A DNA stretch of 64,000 nucleotides from DAOSCP01 sp035379625 (lineage in GTDB: Bacteria > Bacteroidota > Ignavibacteria > Ignavibacteriales > DAOSCP01), in NCBI GenBank assembly GCA_035379625.1, contig DAOSVM010000003.1, positions 62,001 to 126,000 on the forward strand. The letters are read 5' to 3'. Within the stretch, counting starts at the first letter, position 1. Every line of letters begins with the position of its first letter. A model generated the notes under the pieces. That model did no database searches, had not been told where the DNA came from, and saw nothing but the letters and a program-made list of their open reading frames with translations. The position numbers and the translations under genes were made by a program. Below, one piece after another: positions 18,916-27,620 of the stretch.

Positions 18916-19088
18916 TTATAATATTTATTTCTAACTTATAAATATTAATTTTATTTTAATATCTTTTTATAAATGAATATACATTCATTATAGTATAGTT
19001 GTTAATTTATAAATAATTTCAAAATAAATTTTGTTTAAGAACTTTTCATTATTTTTCAATGTTAAAAATGCATAAAAAAGGAGATTCT

Positions 19089-19316
19089 ATGAAATTTAAT
19101 AAAAATCTAATTCCTGAGTTTATGAATGACGATTTATTTTTTAAACTATCTGAATTAGGATTTTTAGATTATAAAAGGATTAGAGATTATGCTATCAGAC
19201 GTGAATTCAAGGAATTAAGAAAAACAAAAGGAGCTAATGAATCAATAATGATAATTCATAACAACTACCCTGAACTTCAAATTGATACGATAAGAAAAAT
19301 AATATACATTAAGTAA
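19089..19316 (+). CDS. Small protein of unknown function (75 aa)
   Basis: The ATG at 19089 follows a strong AAAGGAGATTCT ribosome-binding site. The product is 75 residues, basic and mostly helical: an N-terminal LIPEFMNDDLFFKLSELGFLDYKRIRDYAIRREFKEL segment, then a C-terminal ELQIDTIRKIIY segment that could be a helix-turn-helix-like recognition helix. I do not recognise the family. It lies immediately after repeat element 2 and converges with the LPP20-like gene, with one base between stops. It could be a small regulator; that is inference. Confidence 0.65.
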   Translation: MKFNKNLIPEFMNDDLFFKLSELGFLDYKRIRDYAIRREFKELRKTKGANESIMIIHNNYPELQIDTIRKIIYIK

Positions 19317-19317
19317 G

Positions 19318-20787
19318 TTATTTTACTGTTGTAATAGTAAGCTTAGTCTCAGCTTGCAAAGCATCCTGTTTTTTAATTTTTAGACCTCGTGTTTTTGTTA
19401 AAATTACAGAAAGTTGTTCGTGGATAACATTATTTTCATCAGTTTTTAATTCTGGTAGTTTTTCTGTTGATGCTATAATTTGTAAATTTTCAATTCCAAA
19501 TGGTTCGGAGACTTCAAAATCATATGGTATTTTGTAAACTTGATTAACTTTGTTCTGGTCGATGTAATAATTATCAAGTAAGAGAATTCTTTTACCGTCT
19601 GCTTGGTGATATATGAAACGTATATAAGATGGCAAATTTACTTTTATATACACGTTCATTATTTCTTGATTACGAAAAATTAATGAATTTTTCCCTTTAT
19701 TTGTCCACGCATCAATAGATAATCCGCCATCGATTACTTCATTTTTATTAAACTCCATTGCATCATTCATTGCTTGGGCAAAATTTGCTGGGTGATAATC
19801 TATGTTATTTTTTGACAGTAAATTTTTATGAAATTTTATTTGTGATGTAGCTTCTATCGTTTGAGTTTTAACATTTAATATATTAGCAATAATTTTAATA
19901 TATTCTCCCTGCTCCCAATACGTACCAATCAAAATATGTGTAAAATTTTGATTATTATTTTTTACAACATTCCAATTTGTTAATTTTGCAAATTTTGTTT
20001 CGAACTCTTCTTTCAAAATAACAGAAAATTTACTTGCAGTTTTGGTATTTTGATAAGAAAAAGGATAAATACTTATTTTTGTATTTAAATTTAAACTATT
20101 TTTTAAGTTGTTGGTTATAATTGTAGCAATATCTTCCAAATCATTTACTTGCTGATTTGATAGATGATCAATTTTTTTCTGAATTTCATCAGCGGTAAAA
20201 TATTTTAAATTTGCAAAATCATAATTTATAGAGCGTAAAATATTTACAGATTTTTCAATTTCCAATAAATATTTGAATTGTGAATTATAAATTTCAATTG
20301 TTTTAGAAATATTATTTTGCTTTTCGAATACATTTGCTTGATCTATATTGTTTTGGATTATCTTATTGTAATAATTTATTTTGGAAATACAAGAATTAAT
20401 TAATTGATTTTTATTTATATAAGCGAGAGCGTAAATGTAATTATCATCACTAAATAATTCGAAATTTAACCCTTCTAACTCTATTGACGATTTACTTTCG
20501 ACGAATGATTGATAGGTAGAAAATATTTCATTTTCAATTTCAGATTTTTGAGTTTGAGATTGGGATTCAATTTTAACAAAAATTTTTTGAATGAGATTGT
20601 TTTTTGCTATGTCTTGAGCTTCCAGTGTAGCTTTTCCAACATCATATTTTTTTTGATAAGATATGCCATAACCGGTTAAATATTCTCTTTCGTTATATTT
20701 ATTTGATATTCCATTATTTATAACCCAATCAGGAATATCAGCGAAAGAATAAAAAGAAAAGATTAAAAAGAAAATTAAACTTTTCAT
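19318..20787 (-). CDS. LPP20-like exported protein with DUF4384 domain
   Basis: This 489-residue protein has a signal peptide (MKSLIFFLIFSFYSFA). Residues about 17-135 resemble the LPP20 fold (PDWVINN, YLTGYGIS, ALAYINKNQ). A long helical segment with predicted coiled coil follows (about 140-200), then a CsgG-like alpha/beta region (about 230-330). The C-terminal domain (about 350-460, SIDAWTNKGKNSLIFRNQEIMNVYIKV) resembles DUF4384. Expected location is periplasm or outer membrane. The function is unknown. It is followed on the minus strand by no close gene and is separated from orr by 45 bases. Confidence 0.65.
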   Translation of the reverse strand: MKSLIFFLIFSFYSFADIPDWVINNGISNKYNEREYLTGYGISYQKKYDVGKATLEAQDIAKNNLIQKIFVKIESQSQTQKSEIENEIFSTYQSFVESKSSIELEGLNFELFSDDNYIYALAYINKNQLINSCISKINYYNKIIQNNIDQANVFEKQNNISKTIEIYNSQFKYLLEIEKSVNILRSINYDFANLKYFTADEIQKKIDHLSNQQVNDLEDIATIITNNLKNSLNLNTKISIYPFSYQNTKTASKFSVILKEEFETKFAKLTNWNVVKNNNQNFTHILIGTYWEQGEYIKIIANILNVKTQTIEATSQIKFHKNLLSKNNIDYHPANFAQAMNDAMEFNKNEVIDGGLSIDAWTNKGKNSLIFRNQEIMNVYIKVNLPSYIRFIYHQADGKRILLLDNYYIDQNKVNQVYKIPYDFEVSEPFGIENLQIIASTEKLPELKTDENNVIHEQLSVILTKTRGLKIKKQDALQAETKLTITTVK

Positions 20788-20832
20788 ATGTTTTTATTGA
20801 CAATATAAAAATAAGTTATAAGAAAATCAAGA

Positions 20833-21894
20833 TTATACAATAATTTTTTCGACGTAATTTGAGGTTGATGCGGCTAATAAACCTCCATATGTTAATTTAA
20901 ATTCTACGATATCCCCTACTTTGTAATTTTTATCTGAATTCGATACGTTTAATATAAGATGATCGCTACTCCCGCCTAAAATTTCGATTTTATCATCGTA
21001 TGGAATTATTCCGTCTAATGTAATATCTTGTTTTCCAATAGCCAAAATTGCCCTTTTAATAATACCTTTATCAATAAATGTTGGTTTATTGCCAAAAGCA
21101 TCCATCCCAATTTCACCAATAGGAACTGATGGTTTTTCTTTTAATTCGACAATTTCGGCAACCAATTTAAACGCGTCATCATAAGTATTTAGGACTTGAT
21201 TGCCAAAAGCTGTTTCTCTACCTAATACAATACTTTCGCCTAGTCTTAAATTATTAATTCCTTTAGGTAATCGATTCTCATAAACCAAGTATAAGGATGA
21301 TGAATTACCGCCGGAGATTATATCTAATTTTGCATCATATTTATTTTTCATAAAGTCTGCATATTCCAATAATTGAGATAAATTATTTTCCTTAGGAATC
21401 ACACCACCATAACAAGTTAAATTAACTCCAATTCCGATAACATTAATTTGTTTGAGTTTAAAAATTGGTTCAATATATTCTTTGAAATTTTTAAACCAAA
21501 TACCTTCTCTTAAATCGCCAAGGTCTATCATCAAAATAATATTTTGAACTTTATTAATTTTATAAGCAGCGTCATTCAATTTAAAAATAGTTTCGAGCTC
21601 AGAAATTAAGCATATATCTACATTTTGGGCAACATCATCTACTTGTGAAATCATAGGAATTCTAAGAAGCACTTTAGGTAGATTAAAATGTTTTAATTTA
21701 ATAAGGTTTTCAATTCGTGAATCAGCAATATAATCAGGTTTTGCTTGTAGGATGATATCAGCAATATCAGGACTGCCACAAAAAACTTTTGTTACAGCAG
21801 AAACAGATATGTTTTGATTATGGCAAGTATCAATAATATTTTTTGCATTTGTAAATAATTTATTTCTATCTATAATTAGCGCTGGATATTTCAT
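20833..21894 (-). CDS. orr: Ornithine racemase (alanine racemase fold)
   Basis: A PLP-dependent enzyme converting L-ornithine to D-ornithine, the substrate of D-ornithine 4,5-aminomutase. It is 353 residues. The alanine racemase fold type III barrel is visible, with the PLP lysine in VSAVTKVFCGSP (about residue 36) and the phosphate-binding loop SGGNSSSLYL. The C-terminal beta domain includes IPYDDKIEILGGSSDHLIL. The Orr assignment rests on position: it is the last gene of a complete ornithine oxidation operon, 11 bases after the MutL-like gene. By sequence alone, another amino-acid racemase would be possible. Confidence 0.85.
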   Translation of the reverse strand: MKYPALIIDRNKLFTNAKNIIDTCHNQNISVSAVTKVFCGSPDIADIILQAKPDYIADSRIENLIKLKHFNLPKVLLRIPMISQVDDVAQNVDICLISELETIFKLNDAAYKINKVQNIILMIDLGDLREGIWFKNFKEYIEPIFKLKQINVIGIGVNLTCYGGVIPKENNLSQLLEYADFMKNKYDAKLDIISGGNSSSLYLVYENRLPKGINNLRLGESIVLGRETAFGNQVLNTYDDAFKLVAEIVELKEKPSVPIGEIGMDAFGNKPTFIDKGIIKRAILAIGKQDITLDGIIPYDDKIEILGGSSDHLILNVSNSDKNYKVGDIVEFKLTYGGLLAASTSNYVEKIIV

Positions 21895-21905
21895 AAAATT
21901 TTCCG

Positions 21906-23285
21906 TTAATTATTAAAATTCAATGACTCAAGTAATAATGATAATGCTTTATCGGGATATTCTTTTGCAAGAACTCCAAGTGAAGCCATAATGTAATAAT
22001 TATCGATTAAAATGTTATTAACATTCTTTGGATATAATTTTTCAGTGTTATTTAATTTAATAATTTCACTTAAAATTTTAACTCTATTGGGCAATCTTGT
22101 TAAAGCACCCCCGGTTCCAATAATATATTTTACATTAGAAAGGTCTTTCCCTTCAGCAACAGTTCTTCTGCCAGATGGTGTATAGAAATTCCGTAATCCA
22201 CCTGCGTGTCTTTCAAGAGCTGTCAAAACAGCTTCAAGAGTAAGCCTTTCGATGAATTCTATTTCTCTTTTAGTAACTGGAATTGGCTTGGCATTCTTAA
22301 TCAAATCTTCTGCATCAGGAAATTCTTTAAGTAAGTTCTCTTTTCCAATTTTTTCGACAATATGGATTAAGTTAACAAAAACGCCTAAATCGCCTTCTAC
22401 TGTACGTTTAGCAGTAGGTTCCGGATTAGTTTGAATAAGTTTAATATCTTCACTGCCGTCAGTAACAGAATGTAAATCAGTTGTTGCACCACCGACATCA
22501 AAGACAATTAAATCGCCAATATAGGAATAAAGTAATTTAGCAGCTTCCATAACAGCACCGGGCGTAGGAATAATAGGCCCATTTACCAAATCCCGCACGT
22601 GCGTCATCCCAGGTGCGTGAATAATGTGGTCTTCAAAAGCTTGTTGAATAATTTTCCGTGTTGGTTCAACATTTAATAAATCAACTTTTGGATAAACATT
22701 TTCAGTTATATAAGTTTTAACGTTATATTTATTACTTAAAAAAGCTATATCATCTTGGTTATCGATATTTCCAGCATAGATAATTGGCACCTTTAATTCC
22801 AAATTACAGATAGCTTCGAAATTATAAAGAGCTGTATCTCTTTCGCCGTAGTCTACCCCACCAGCTACCAAAATTAGACTCGGCTTGATTTCCTTAATTT
22901 TATTCAAGTCTGATTGCCTTAATTTACCAGCTGTAATAAATTTAAGAATTGCGCCTGCTCCAAGTGCGGCTTCTTTTGCAGCTTTAACTGTCATATCATA
23001 AACTAAGCCGTGAACAGTCATTCTTAATCCACCTGCAGCACTGGAAGTTGCAAACATTTTGTTATACTGCAAGGAATCTATATTCAAATTATTTTTCAAA
23101 TCTTCAATTGCATTATTCAAACCGATTCTAACATCACCATCTAAAACAGTAGTAGGCGCTTGACCTTGTCCAACAAAAATTGGTTTAGTGGAGCTCAAAT
23201 TACTTTGAGCTCCTGTTATATTTTGGAAAGCATTAACAACCGTTGTAGTACTACCTATTTCAGCTATTAGAACATCAATTACCAT
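21906..23285 (-). CDS. MutL/GlmL-family reactivase for the B12 aminomutase
   Basis: This 459-residue protein of the MutL/GlmL family has an actin/Hsp70-like ATPase fold. It begins VIDVLIAEIGSTTTVVNAF (phosphate-1 loop) and includes LIVFDVGGATTDLHSV (phosphate-2) and YIIGTGGALTRLPNR. In glutamate mutase systems, relatives are thought to maintain the cobalamin enzyme. Here the gene overlaps the end of oraE by 11 bases, so its partner is almost certainly D-ornithine aminomutase. It is unrelated to the mismatch-repair MutL. The reactivating role is inferred from family and context. Confidence 0.85.
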   Translation of the reverse strand: MVIDVLIAEIGSTTTVVNAFQNITGAQSNLSSTKPIFVGQGQAPTTVLDGDVRIGLNNAIEDLKNNLNIDSLQYNKMFATSSAAGGLRMTVHGLVYDMTVKAAKEAALGAGAILKFITAGKLRQSDLNKIKEIKPSLILVAGGVDYGERDTALYNFEAICNLELKVPIIYAGNIDNQDDIAFLSNKYNVKTYITENVYPKVDLLNVEPTRKIIQQAFEDHIIHAPGMTHVRDLVNGPIIPTPGAVMEAAKLLYSYIGDLIVFDVGGATTDLHSVTDGSEDIKLIQTNPEPTAKRTVEGDLGVFVNLIHIVEKIGKENLLKEFPDAEDLIKNAKPIPVTKREIEFIERLTLEAVLTALERHAGGLRNFYTPSGRRTVAEGKDLSNVKYIIGTGGALTRLPNRVKILSEIIKLNNTEKLYPKNVNNILIDNYYIMASLGVLAKEYPDKALSLLLESLNFNN

Positions 23286-25482
23286 TTAATTTTTCCCTTC
23301 TTCTTTTTACTAAGAAACTTGCCACATCTATTCCTTTTGACCCTCTACCAAATCCAGCATCACAACCATTTTCAACTGCAATTTCATTTGTTACTTGTGT
23401 ACCACCAACAACAAGAATGACTTTATCTCTTATACCTTTTTCAATACAAACTTCATTAAGTTTTCTCATATTTTTAATATGGACATCATCGTGAGTAATA
23501 ATTGTACTAGCAACAATAGCATCAGCGTTTGTTTCAATTGCTGCATCAACAAGTTTTTCAACCGGGCAAGATGTACCTAAATACAAATATTTGATTCCAT
23601 ATTTTTCTATACCACCGTGTTTAATATCAAGAATTTCTTTCAATCCAACAGAATGTTCATCTTGTCCAACTGTAGCAGCAACTATAAACATTGGTTTTTC
23701 TTCAATATCTTTTCTAATTTCGCTTTCTTCAAGAACAGGTATTTTTTCTGGAATAACAAGTTCGTCTTTGCGAATATCGAATTTTACTTTACCTTTAATT
23801 TCAACTACTGTACCTTCAGACGGGTGTAAACATAATTTATGCATTACGGTTACATCATCTAAGCCCATTTTTTCACCGCACTTAATAGCAGCAAATTCGG
23901 CGGTCCTTTCATCGGTAGGGAGAAAAATAGTTAGCGCAACTACTCCATCAGCTTTCCATTCAACTTCAGGTTTAATAATATTAGGATCTTCATATTTTTC
24001 AAGTTCTTTTAATCTGACATTAACGTTATCATTTTCATCTAATTCATCGATAAATTGTATCTTTGAACGATCTTCAAAAGTATCGCCACCAATTGCATCG
24101 CTTGGTTTGGTAAAATTATAACCTTCAGGAATTTTATTATATCCATAATGGACTGAAACAGGTGCGAAGTAATCTTCATCTCGTTCAAAAACCATTCCTG
24201 CGCCAATTCCACCATTAATTTCTCTTTTAATGCCATCGCCATTTCTTTCTGGATAATAACCACTATCAACAAAGAAACCTTCTTCAACTGCTTTAAAATA
24301 TCCACCAACTTCTAACATTTCTTCCATAAATAGAATTGCTCTTTCCTTTAATTCTCTTACTTCTTGCCCTAAAATTCCATCTCTATCTAATTTAACCATT
24401 TCACGAATTCCATCCAGCCCATTTAATGCTTGTTTAGCAGTATTTATTGCAGCAATATTATTGTAATGCCAAGGTACATTTCTACCTTCGTCTGGTGTTA
24501 TTGTAGATTGGATGTCGGCACTTGTAAGACGAGAAATCACAATATTTAAAGTATGCGTTACAGTAGCTTCACGCATATCAGATTCCATATATTTAGTATT
24601 TTGCTGTGCTCTCATTTTGTAATCTGAAAATAAATCTCTTAGAGCAACAGCATAAGGTAAATCCAATCTCATACAAGGTGCAGGTGGAGCAGTTGGTGGT
24701 ACAGTAGAAAGAGCTATATTTTCTGGTTTCATTCCTACTTTTTTAGAAAACGCACAGTTAATAGCGTGTTGAACCATTAGTTCAGGTCTTACTTTCCAAG
24801 CTTTCATTGCAGTTGCATTAGCATTATGAGCTCCATCAATTTGCAACATTTCAGCCCACGCCATAATTTTTTTGGCTTCACAAGCATCAACAAAACTACG
24901 TATCATATTAACATTTCTATAAAGTACATTGTATTGTGGATCTTGATGCGCACCATTTATGCCTTCCTCAGCAAACATTACAGCAATATCAGGACCAGCA
25001 ACACCGGAAACATATGAATGGAAATTTATTGGTCTACCAACTTCATCTTCTATTAAATCTAATGCTTTTCTTGTTGCTCTGACTTGTTTTCTTGTTACAG
25101 CAATACCACCAATACCTTGTGGTGTACCTTCCAAAAGTGAATCGATATGAGATTGCCCAGCAGTACGAATTACCATTATGTGATCTGCACCGTGCCAAGC
25201 TGCCATTCTCATTCTTCTAATATCATCTTCAAACCTTCCTGATGCTATTTCGGTGGTAATAACACAATCCGGTTGTGGATCAATATATCCAAATCCCCTT
25301 GACCCTGGTAGTGGAATATAATTTTTTAATCCTTCTGATGTTTCCCAATATTCAAAATCTCCTACAACTCTTTTTTGATTTCTTCCTTCGCGCCAATGCC
25401 AGCCTCTCCTTCTTGGCTGATATTTATCCAAATCTTTTAAGATTTCTTTTATATCTATTTTTTGTTCTGGTTTTAATTCCAT
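23275..25482 (-). CDS. oraE: D-ornithine 4,5-aminomutase, large subunit (OraE)
   Basis: An adenosylcobalamin- and PLP-dependent enzyme that moves the 5-amino group of D-ornithine to C4, giving 2,4-diaminopentanoate. It is 735 residues, the usual size. The TIM-barrel part (about 60-400) is well conserved. The C-terminal Rossmann domain carries the cobalamin motif DEHSVG with the cobalt-ligand His at about residue 610. Eleven residues later comes the Lys in DIKHGG (about 621), in the same relation as the PLP-binding Lys in characterised OraE. The start has GGGGAG upstream, the same leader as ord and oraS. It works as an OraE2-OraS2 complex with the gene just upstream. Confidence 0.96.
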   Translation of the reverse strand: MELKPEQKIDIKEILKDLDKYQPRRRGWHWREGRNQKRVVGDFEYWETSEGLKNYIPLPGSRGFGYIDPQPDCVITTEIASGRFEDDIRRMRMAAWHGADHIMVIRTAGQSHIDSLLEGTPQGIGGIAVTRKQVRATRKALDLIEDEVGRPINFHSYVSGVAGPDIAVMFAEEGINGAHQDPQYNVLYRNVNMIRSFVDACEAKKIMAWAEMLQIDGAHNANATAMKAWKVRPELMVQHAINCAFSKKVGMKPENIALSTVPPTAPPAPCMRLDLPYAVALRDLFSDYKMRAQQNTKYMESDMREATVTHTLNIVISRLTSADIQSTITPDEGRNVPWHYNNIAAINTAKQALNGLDGIREMVKLDRDGILGQEVRELKERAILFMEEMLEVGGYFKAVEEGFFVDSGYYPERNGDGIKREINGGIGAGMVFERDEDYFAPVSVHYGYNKIPEGYNFTKPSDAIGGDTFEDRSKIQFIDELDENDNVNVRLKELEKYEDPNIIKPEVEWKADGVVALTIFLPTDERTAEFAAIKCGEKMGLDDVTVMHKLCLHPSEGTVVEIKGKVKFDIRKDELVIPEKIPVLEESEIRKDIEEKPMFIVAATVGQDEHSVGLKEILDIKHGGIEKYGIKYLYLGTSCPVEKLVDAAIETNADAIVASTIITHDDVHIKNMRKLNEVCIEKGIRDKVILVVGGTQVTNEIAVENGCDAGFGRGSKGIDVASFLVKRRREKLNGN

Positions 25483-25514
25483 TTTTCATCTCCCCATAAA
25501 AAATTTAATAACTT

Positions 25515-25877
25515 TTATTTTTGGAATAAATCCTTTACCATTTCCCAGTATTTCCCATTTGCAAGAGCAACACCCGCTTCACGTACAGAAATGTTTAATT
25601 TTTGAGCCAATTTCCAAACAACGTGTCCCGCTCCTTTTCCCATTAAACCTTGTTGCATCACTCCTTCAACTATTGCTTTCGCTTCAATACTCGAAAACCC
25701 CATCCTTAACAATACACTTCTTTCAATTGCTGGTGTTGTGTGCTTATAGCCCAATTCTACCAATGGCTCAACAATTTTTTCTGCTAATTCCCAGAACCTC
25801 TTTTTTAATTCTTCATCAGATAAATTAGCAAGATGCTTTCTTCTGATTTCAAAATCATCTGCTCTTTTCATTTTCAT
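25515..25877 (-). CDS. oraS: D-ornithine 4,5-aminomutase, small subunit (OraS)
   Basis: This 120-residue helical subunit is needed for the OraE/OraS complex. The sequence matches the family over its whole length, with LVELGYKHTTPAIERSVLLRMGFSS and GKGAGHVVWKLA. Two ATG codons (25877 and 25871) are in frame after ATGGGGAGATGAAA; the first keeps a better spacing. It lies 32 bases upstream of oraE and 16 bases after ortB. Presence of both subunits in order supports a functional enzyme. Confidence 0.93.
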   Translation of the reverse strand: MKMKRADDFEIRRKHLANLSDEELKKRFWELAEKIVEPLVELGYKHTTPAIERSVLLRMGFSSIEAKAIVEGVMQQGLMGKGAGHVVWKLAQKLNISVREAGVALANGKYWEMVKDLFQK

Positions 25878-25893
25878 CTCCCCATAAATTAAA

Positions 25894-27312
25894 TTATTTT
25901 ATTTCTATATTATTTTCTTTGAAATAGCTTATTACAAATTCTATATTTTCTTTAATTTCTTGACTTAAAAATTCCACTTCTCCACTTGTCACACTTTTCA
26001 AATTATAATTATTGATACAATTTTTAAGATACGATTGTTTAGCTTTTTTTAAGTCAAATTTTTTTGTTTGAATTAGTGATGGATGAGAAGGTAAAACGAT
26101 ATTTTCACCCGGTTTTTCTGTTGCTGGATCACCAAAAATAACATTTATACCATTAGATTTTGCAAAAGTTAACTGTGCAAGTGGATGCTTTCCAGCACCA
26201 GTATATTCTGTTTCTTGTACAATAATTATTTCATCTTCTTTCATTTTCTGAGCTAAAGCAAAAGCTGCCGTTAACGATGTATTCCCAGCAGGGCCTCTTT
26301 CTAATCCTTCTAATATTGCAAGAGCCTCTGTAATATAGAATACTTCACCTTGTTTTACTAAAACGTATTCATCTAAATACCTTAATGGTCTTGCAGCATT
26401 TCTAGGGACATCTGCTCTATCGGGCCAAGTAGCAAAAGGAATACCAAAACCTGTATGGCCTGTCGTAAAAGATTTCTTATTAAAAGCTGTATCTGATGCC
26501 ATATGCAAACCACTTAAATCAACACTCGCACCTATTACTTTTGTATCAAGCGCGCCGGCTTTTATCAATCCTCTAGCAGTACCCGTAACATTACCACCCC
26601 CTGCATGCGTAACAACAACAGCTTCTGGGAACTTACCTGTCAAGTTTTTACACTGTTCTGCTAATTCATATCCTAACGTCTCTACTCCAGCTATACCAAA
26701 AGGTGTGTACAAAGACGCATTAAAAAAGCCTGTTTCTTCCAAAAGTAAGAGAAATGTATAAAATAATTCAGGTCCAACTGTCAATTGAATTACTTCAGCG
26801 CCATAAGCTTCGCATGCTCTTTGTTTTTCTAAAATTTCTGGTTGACCTATTTTTCTACTATCATAACATTCCTGAACAATAATACATTTTAATCCATTTA
26901 TCGCTGCTTGTGATGCAACTGCAGCTCCATAATTTCCACTTGTCGCTGCAATAACACCTTTATAACCTAATTTTTTAGCATGATATACCGCAGTTGCTGC
27001 TCTCCTCGCCTTAAAACTACCTGATGGATTGCAAGCTTCATCCTTTATAAATATTCTTGCTCCATAACCTTTTGGTGCAAATTTCCTTGATAAACTTGTT
27101 AAATTTCGAAGTTCTATTAGCGGCGTATTTCCAACACTTACTCTGTTCTGTATCTCCTGAATTTCACTCAAACTATAACCTGCTTCTTTCATCATCTTTT
27201 CATAATCAAATGCAATTCCTCCTAATTCAAATTTAGAATAATCGATACCAATTGACTTCTTCATTATTTCATTTTTCCGTGCCATTACAGCATTATAACT
27301 TTTATCAACCAT
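25894..27312 (-). CDS. ortB: 2-amino-4-oxopentanoate thiolase, PLP (beta) subunit OrtB
   Basis: OrtB with OrtA cleaves 2-amino-4-oxopentanoate with CoA to D-alanine and acetyl-CoA, the last step of ornithine oxidation. It is 472 residues with a tryptophan-synthase-beta/threonine-synthase fold. The PLP lysine lies in NPSGSFKARRAA (about residue 103), with ATSGNYGAAVA, the phosphate loop HAGGGNVTG, and a C-terminal TEYTGAGKHPLAQLTFAKSNG. The frame opens with GTG at 27315, but the ATG at 27312 overlaps the ortA stop (TGATG) and sits six bases after GGAGG, so I use that. Confidence 0.93.
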   Translation of the reverse strand: MVDKSYNAVMARKNEIMKKSIGIDYSKFELGGIAFDYEKMMKEAGYSLSEIQEIQNRVSVGNTPLIELRNLTSLSRKFAPKGYGARIFIKDEACNPSGSFKARRAATAVYHAKKLGYKGVIAATSGNYGAAVASQAAINGLKCIIVQECYDSRKIGQPEILEKQRACEAYGAEVIQLTVGPELFYTFLLLLEETGFFNASLYTPFGIAGVETLGYELAEQCKNLTGKFPEAVVVTHAGGGNVTGTARGLIKAGALDTKVIGASVDLSGLHMASDTAFNKKSFTTGHTGFGIPFATWPDRADVPRNAARPLRYLDEYVLVKQGEVFYITEALAILEGLERGPAGNTSLTAAFALAQKMKEDEIIIVQETEYTGAGKHPLAQLTFAKSNGINVIFGDPATEKPGENIVLPSHPSLIQTKKFDLKKAKQSYLKNCINNYNLKSVTSGEVEFLSQEIKENIEFVISYFKENNIEIK

Positions 27313-27611
27313 CACAAACCTCCGCGCATAATTTCAACCAATTGCTTATCAATAGCATTTAATTCAGGAACACAATTACCAAAATTATGAATATATGAAG
27401 GATTTACATCCACAAGTTCACCTTCCACTTCTCGACCAGTCATAGTTTTAATTTTTATAGTTTCACCTACTTCAGCCTCAGTCAGTGCAAAACCTTTTAC
27501 CCATAATTCCAAAGATACTTTTTTCGTATCCTCTGGCAATTGTGCGGACCTCTCCTCAGGTTTTAATACAATTTGATGTATTTGAACCCAGTCACCTATT
27601 TTGGCTTTCAT
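27312..27611 (-). CDS. ortA: 2-amino-4-oxopentanoate thiolase, alpha subunit OrtA
   Basis: This 99-residue protein is the small subunit of the OrtAB thiolase. It contains GDWVQIHQIVLKPEERSAQLPEDTK, a mid segment VKGFALTEAEVGETIKIKTMTGREVEGELV and an ending NFGNCVPEL, all characteristic of the family. It starts 10 bases after the ord stop and shares one base with ortB. The small size and tight coupling fit a heteromeric enzyme translated as a unit. Confidence 0.92.
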   Translation of the reverse strand: MKAKIGDWVQIHQIVLKPEERSAQLPEDTKKVSLELWVKGFALTEAEVGETIKIKTMTGREVEGELVDVNPSYIHNFGNCVPELNAIDKQLVEIMRGGL

Positions 27612-27620
27612 TTTACCACC

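Noticed and set aside
18746..18934. 62-codon frame running across the B end of element 2
   Set aside because: Its second half (GPFRPAAPCGL...) is just the translated B hairpins, and the same peptide appears in frames across element 4. It has no ribosome-binding site.
24039..24308. 89-codon frame on the minus strand inside oraE
   Set aside because: It is a shadow in another frame of a strongly conserved coding region.
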